From assembly GCF_013177455.1 (NCBI RefSeq), contig NZ_CP053660.1, forward strand, positions 1,798,001-1,862,000: DNA of 64,000 nt, in the 5' to 3' direction. Shown in pieces: positions 62,651-64,000 of the stretch. The DNA comes from Nocardioides marmotae (GTDB lineage: Bacteria > Actinomycetota > Actinomycetes > Propionibacteriales > Nocardioidaceae). The position numbers and the translations under genes are program-made. The notes beneath the pieces were generated by a model. The model saw only the letters and a program-made list of their open reading frames with translations. It did not search any database and was not told the DNA's origin. Each line of letters opens with the position of its first letter. Within the stretch, counting starts at the first letter, position 1.

Positions 62651-62690
62651 CCTGCACTTCTCAGGGGAGATCTCCCCTGAGAAGTGCAGG
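62651..62690. terminator. 40-nt perfect palindrome between convergent genes
   Basis: 62651-62690 is an uninterrupted palindrome; each arm reads CCTGCACTTCTCAGGGGAGA. A partial third arm follows at 62692-62709 (TCCCCTGAGAAAAGTGC), and a smaller palindrome CCGGTTAACCGG precedes it at 62633-62644. It lies between the TesB stop (62590) and the MaoC stop (62740), so it probably acts as a bidirectional terminator. There is no U-tract. Confidence 0.7.
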
Positions 62691-62739
62691 ACTCCCCTGA
62701 GAAAAGTGCGGGCCGCGACGTGCAGCCCGCGAGCCCGGC

Positions 62740-63624
62740 TCAGAGGTCGGTGGTCCGACCCGCGAGGTGCGGGGCGCCGGTCCGGGGGTTGCTGAGCGAG
62801 AACGCGTAGCCGTCGTCGAGCGGGCGGGACCCGAAGGCGACCTTGCCGGGGAGCAGGACCGGCTTCTTGAACGCCACGTCGACGCGGACGGCGTCGCCGA
62901 GGCGGTTCTCCAGGGCGGCGGTGCAGCGGGCCAGCGTCCACATGCCGTGGGCGATCTGGCGCGGGAAGCCGAGCGCCTTGGCGGTCAGCGGGTAGAGGTG
63001 GATCGGGTTGTGGTCGCCCGAGACCGCGGCGTACGTCCGGCCCAGGTCGCCGGGCAGCGACCACACCGTGCCCCCGGCGGGAGCGTCGGGGAAGGTCGCG
63101 CCGGCGGGTGCGGACTCGTCACCCTTGCCGCGGCGCAGGTAGGCCGAGGTCTCCTCCCACACCGTCTCGTCGTCGGCGGTGACGGTGGTGCGGAAGTCGA
63201 AGACCGTGCCCTTGGCGTGCGGGCGGGCGGGGTCGACGGCGACGGTCACGGCCAGCGATTCACCGATCCGGACCGGGCGGTGCTGGGTGATGGAGTTCTC
63301 CAGGTGCACCGTCCCGATGGCCGGGGCGGGGAACGCCGGGTCGCTCATCAGCGCCATGTGCAGGGGGAAGGCGAGCATGTGCGGGTACGGCAGCGGCACG
63401 GTGTCCTTGACCGGGAAGCCGCAGACCGCGGCGTACCGCTCGACGTGCCCGCGCTCGACCGTGACCGGCGGCCGGCTGAACGACAGGCCGGCGAAGTCCG
63501 CGCCCGACGCCTTCTTGATCCCCGGCAGCTGCCCGACGACCGGGAGCGAGGGGAGCGCCGCCTTGAGCAGCGTGGCCAGGCCGCCGGCGTCGCCGGAGAC
63601 CTCCCGCGTCTGGGGGGCGGCCAT
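62740..63624 (-). CDS. MaoC-like (R)-specific enoyl-CoA hydratase/dehydratase
   Basis: A 294-residue double-hotdog hydratase. The hydratase-2 motif YAAVSGDHNPIHLYPLTAKA, then LGFPRQIAHGMWT, lies near residues 190-222 with the catalytic Asp/His pair in SGDHNPIH. The N-terminal half is the inactive hotdog. Overlap by ATGA with the FabG-like gene upstream mirrors the mycobacterial fabG4-htdX pair, suggesting linked ketoreduction and dehydration of acyl chains. Confidence 0.92.
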   Translation of the reverse strand: MAAPQTREVSGDAGGLATLLKAALPSLPVVGQLPGIKKASGADFAGLSFSRPPVTVERGHVERYAAVCGFPVKDTVPLPYPHMLAFPLHMALMSDPAFPAPAIGTVHLENSITQHRPVRIGESLAVTVAVDPARPHAKGTVFDFRTTVTADDETVWEETSAYLRRGKGDESAPAGATFPDAPAGGTVWSLPGDLGRTYAAVSGDHNPIHLYPLTAKALGFPRQIAHGMWTLARCTAALENRLGDAVRVDVAFKKPVLLPGKVAFGSRPLDDGYAFSLSNPRTGAPHLAGRTTDL

Positions 63625-64000
63625 CAGGCGCCCAGCATCATCTGGCCGCAGACGCGGACCACGTTGCCGTTGACCGCGCTGGAGGCGGGGTGGGCGTACC
63701 AGGCGATGGTCTCGGCGACGTCGACCGGCAGGCCGCCCTGGGACATCGCGTTGAGCCGCTGGCCGACCTCGCGGGTCGCGAACGGCACGGCCGCGGTCAT
63801 CTGGGTGATGATGAAGCCCGGCGCGACGGCGTTGATGGTGATGCCGTCCTCGAGCTCGTCGGCCAGGGAGTCCACCAGGCCGATGACGCCGGCCTTGGAC
63901 GCGGCGTAGTTGGTCTGGCCGACGTTGCCGGCGATGCCCGCGATCGAGGCGACGCCGATGATCGAGCCGCCCGCGTTGACGACGCCCTGGTCGAGCAGCT
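63624..64000 (-). CDS. 3-oxoacyl-reductase, FabG4-like SDR (5' part cut by window edge)
   Basis: Only the C-terminal ~125 residues are visible. The SDR active site is present: Ser in [16 protein letters not shown], and Tyr and Lys in [10 protein letters not shown]. It is followed by [18 protein letters not shown] and the terminal [18 protein letters not shown], which is characteristic of the high-molecular-weight FabG4 group. It precedes the MaoC gene with an ATGA overlap. It is likely an NADH-dependent 3-oxoacyl reductase. Confidence 0.9.
   Translation of the reverse strand, partial: LLDQGVVNAGGSIIGVASIAGIAGNVGQTNYAASKAGVIGLVDSLADELEDGITINAVAPGFIITQMTAAVPFATREVGQRLNAMSQGGLPVDVAETIAWYAHPASSAVNGNVVRVCGQMMLGA

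Overview
The window is a piece of chromosome from a very GC-rich actinobacterium, most likely a Nocardioides-type member of the Propionibacteriales. The evidence is gene content and style: frequent GTG starts, many ATGA/GTGA overlaps, the families DUF4193, DUF4235, DUF3093, DUF3710 and DUF3159, SigE-type ECF sigma factors, an F420-type LLM oxidoreductase, DUF222/HNH endonucleases with an actinobacterial SOS box, and an actinobacterial-type ferrochelatase with Fe-S cysteines. No rRNA, tRNA or CRISPR array was seen. The taxon call is inference from gene families only.

Layout. (1) 1-15,804 is mostly housekeeping: a truncated sugar-lactone oxidase, an MFS exporter, ferrochelatase, an inositol-phosphatase-like enzyme, DUF4193, then the compact run dut / DUF3710 / OB-fold / DUF3159. 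A repeat-bearing gap, a secreted nuclease-like protein and a DUF1275 membrane protein follow, then a pair of TrkA-type K+ subunits divergent from an APC permease and a TrmA-like RNA methyltransferase. (2) 15,805-24,818 is an accessory zone: an orphan membrane protein, two paralogous alpha/beta hydrolases, an IS256-type transposase scar beside a 5'-truncated ERCC4 nuclease, a SigE sigma factor with a membrane partner, a decayed gene pair resembling a type IV toxin-antitoxin system, and two paralogous membrane-anchored proteins. A recurring ~19-bp motif punctuates this zone. A GIY-YIG/RAMA protein follows. (3) 25,843-42,039 is a catabolic island: two NTF2-like proteins, LLM oxidoreductase, IclR and TetR regulators, a KshA-like Rieske oxygenase with a small CxxC protein and an SDR, then one long operon (acyl-CoA ligase, OYE-type flavoprotein, four-gene peptide-type ABC importer, amidase) and its convergent binding protein. 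(4) 42,288-64,000 returns to housekeeping and conserved genes: aconitase, TauE/SafE, a second SigE module, thiamine-related small proteins, two DUF222/HNH genes, an SOS-box gene, Nudix, SMP-30-like, dxs, a lipoprotein metalloprotease, a second APC permease, PAC2, two TesB thioesterases, and a MaoC/FabG4-like pair running off the end.

The most interesting signal is regulatory. Five promoters in the catabolic island carry a shared palindromic box (about GTCCCGNTNACCGGGA). Its centre lies 51-52 bp upstream of a leaderless start codon or of the start point predicted from a -10 hexamer. This ties five separate transcription units (NTF2; LLM-NTF2; KshA-CxxC-SDR; ligase-OYE-ABC-amidase; binding protein) into one apparent activated regulon. 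The enzymes suggest uptake of an amide-bearing polycyclic or steroid-like compound, amide cleavage, CoA activation, ring hydroxylation and reduction. The substrate is inference.
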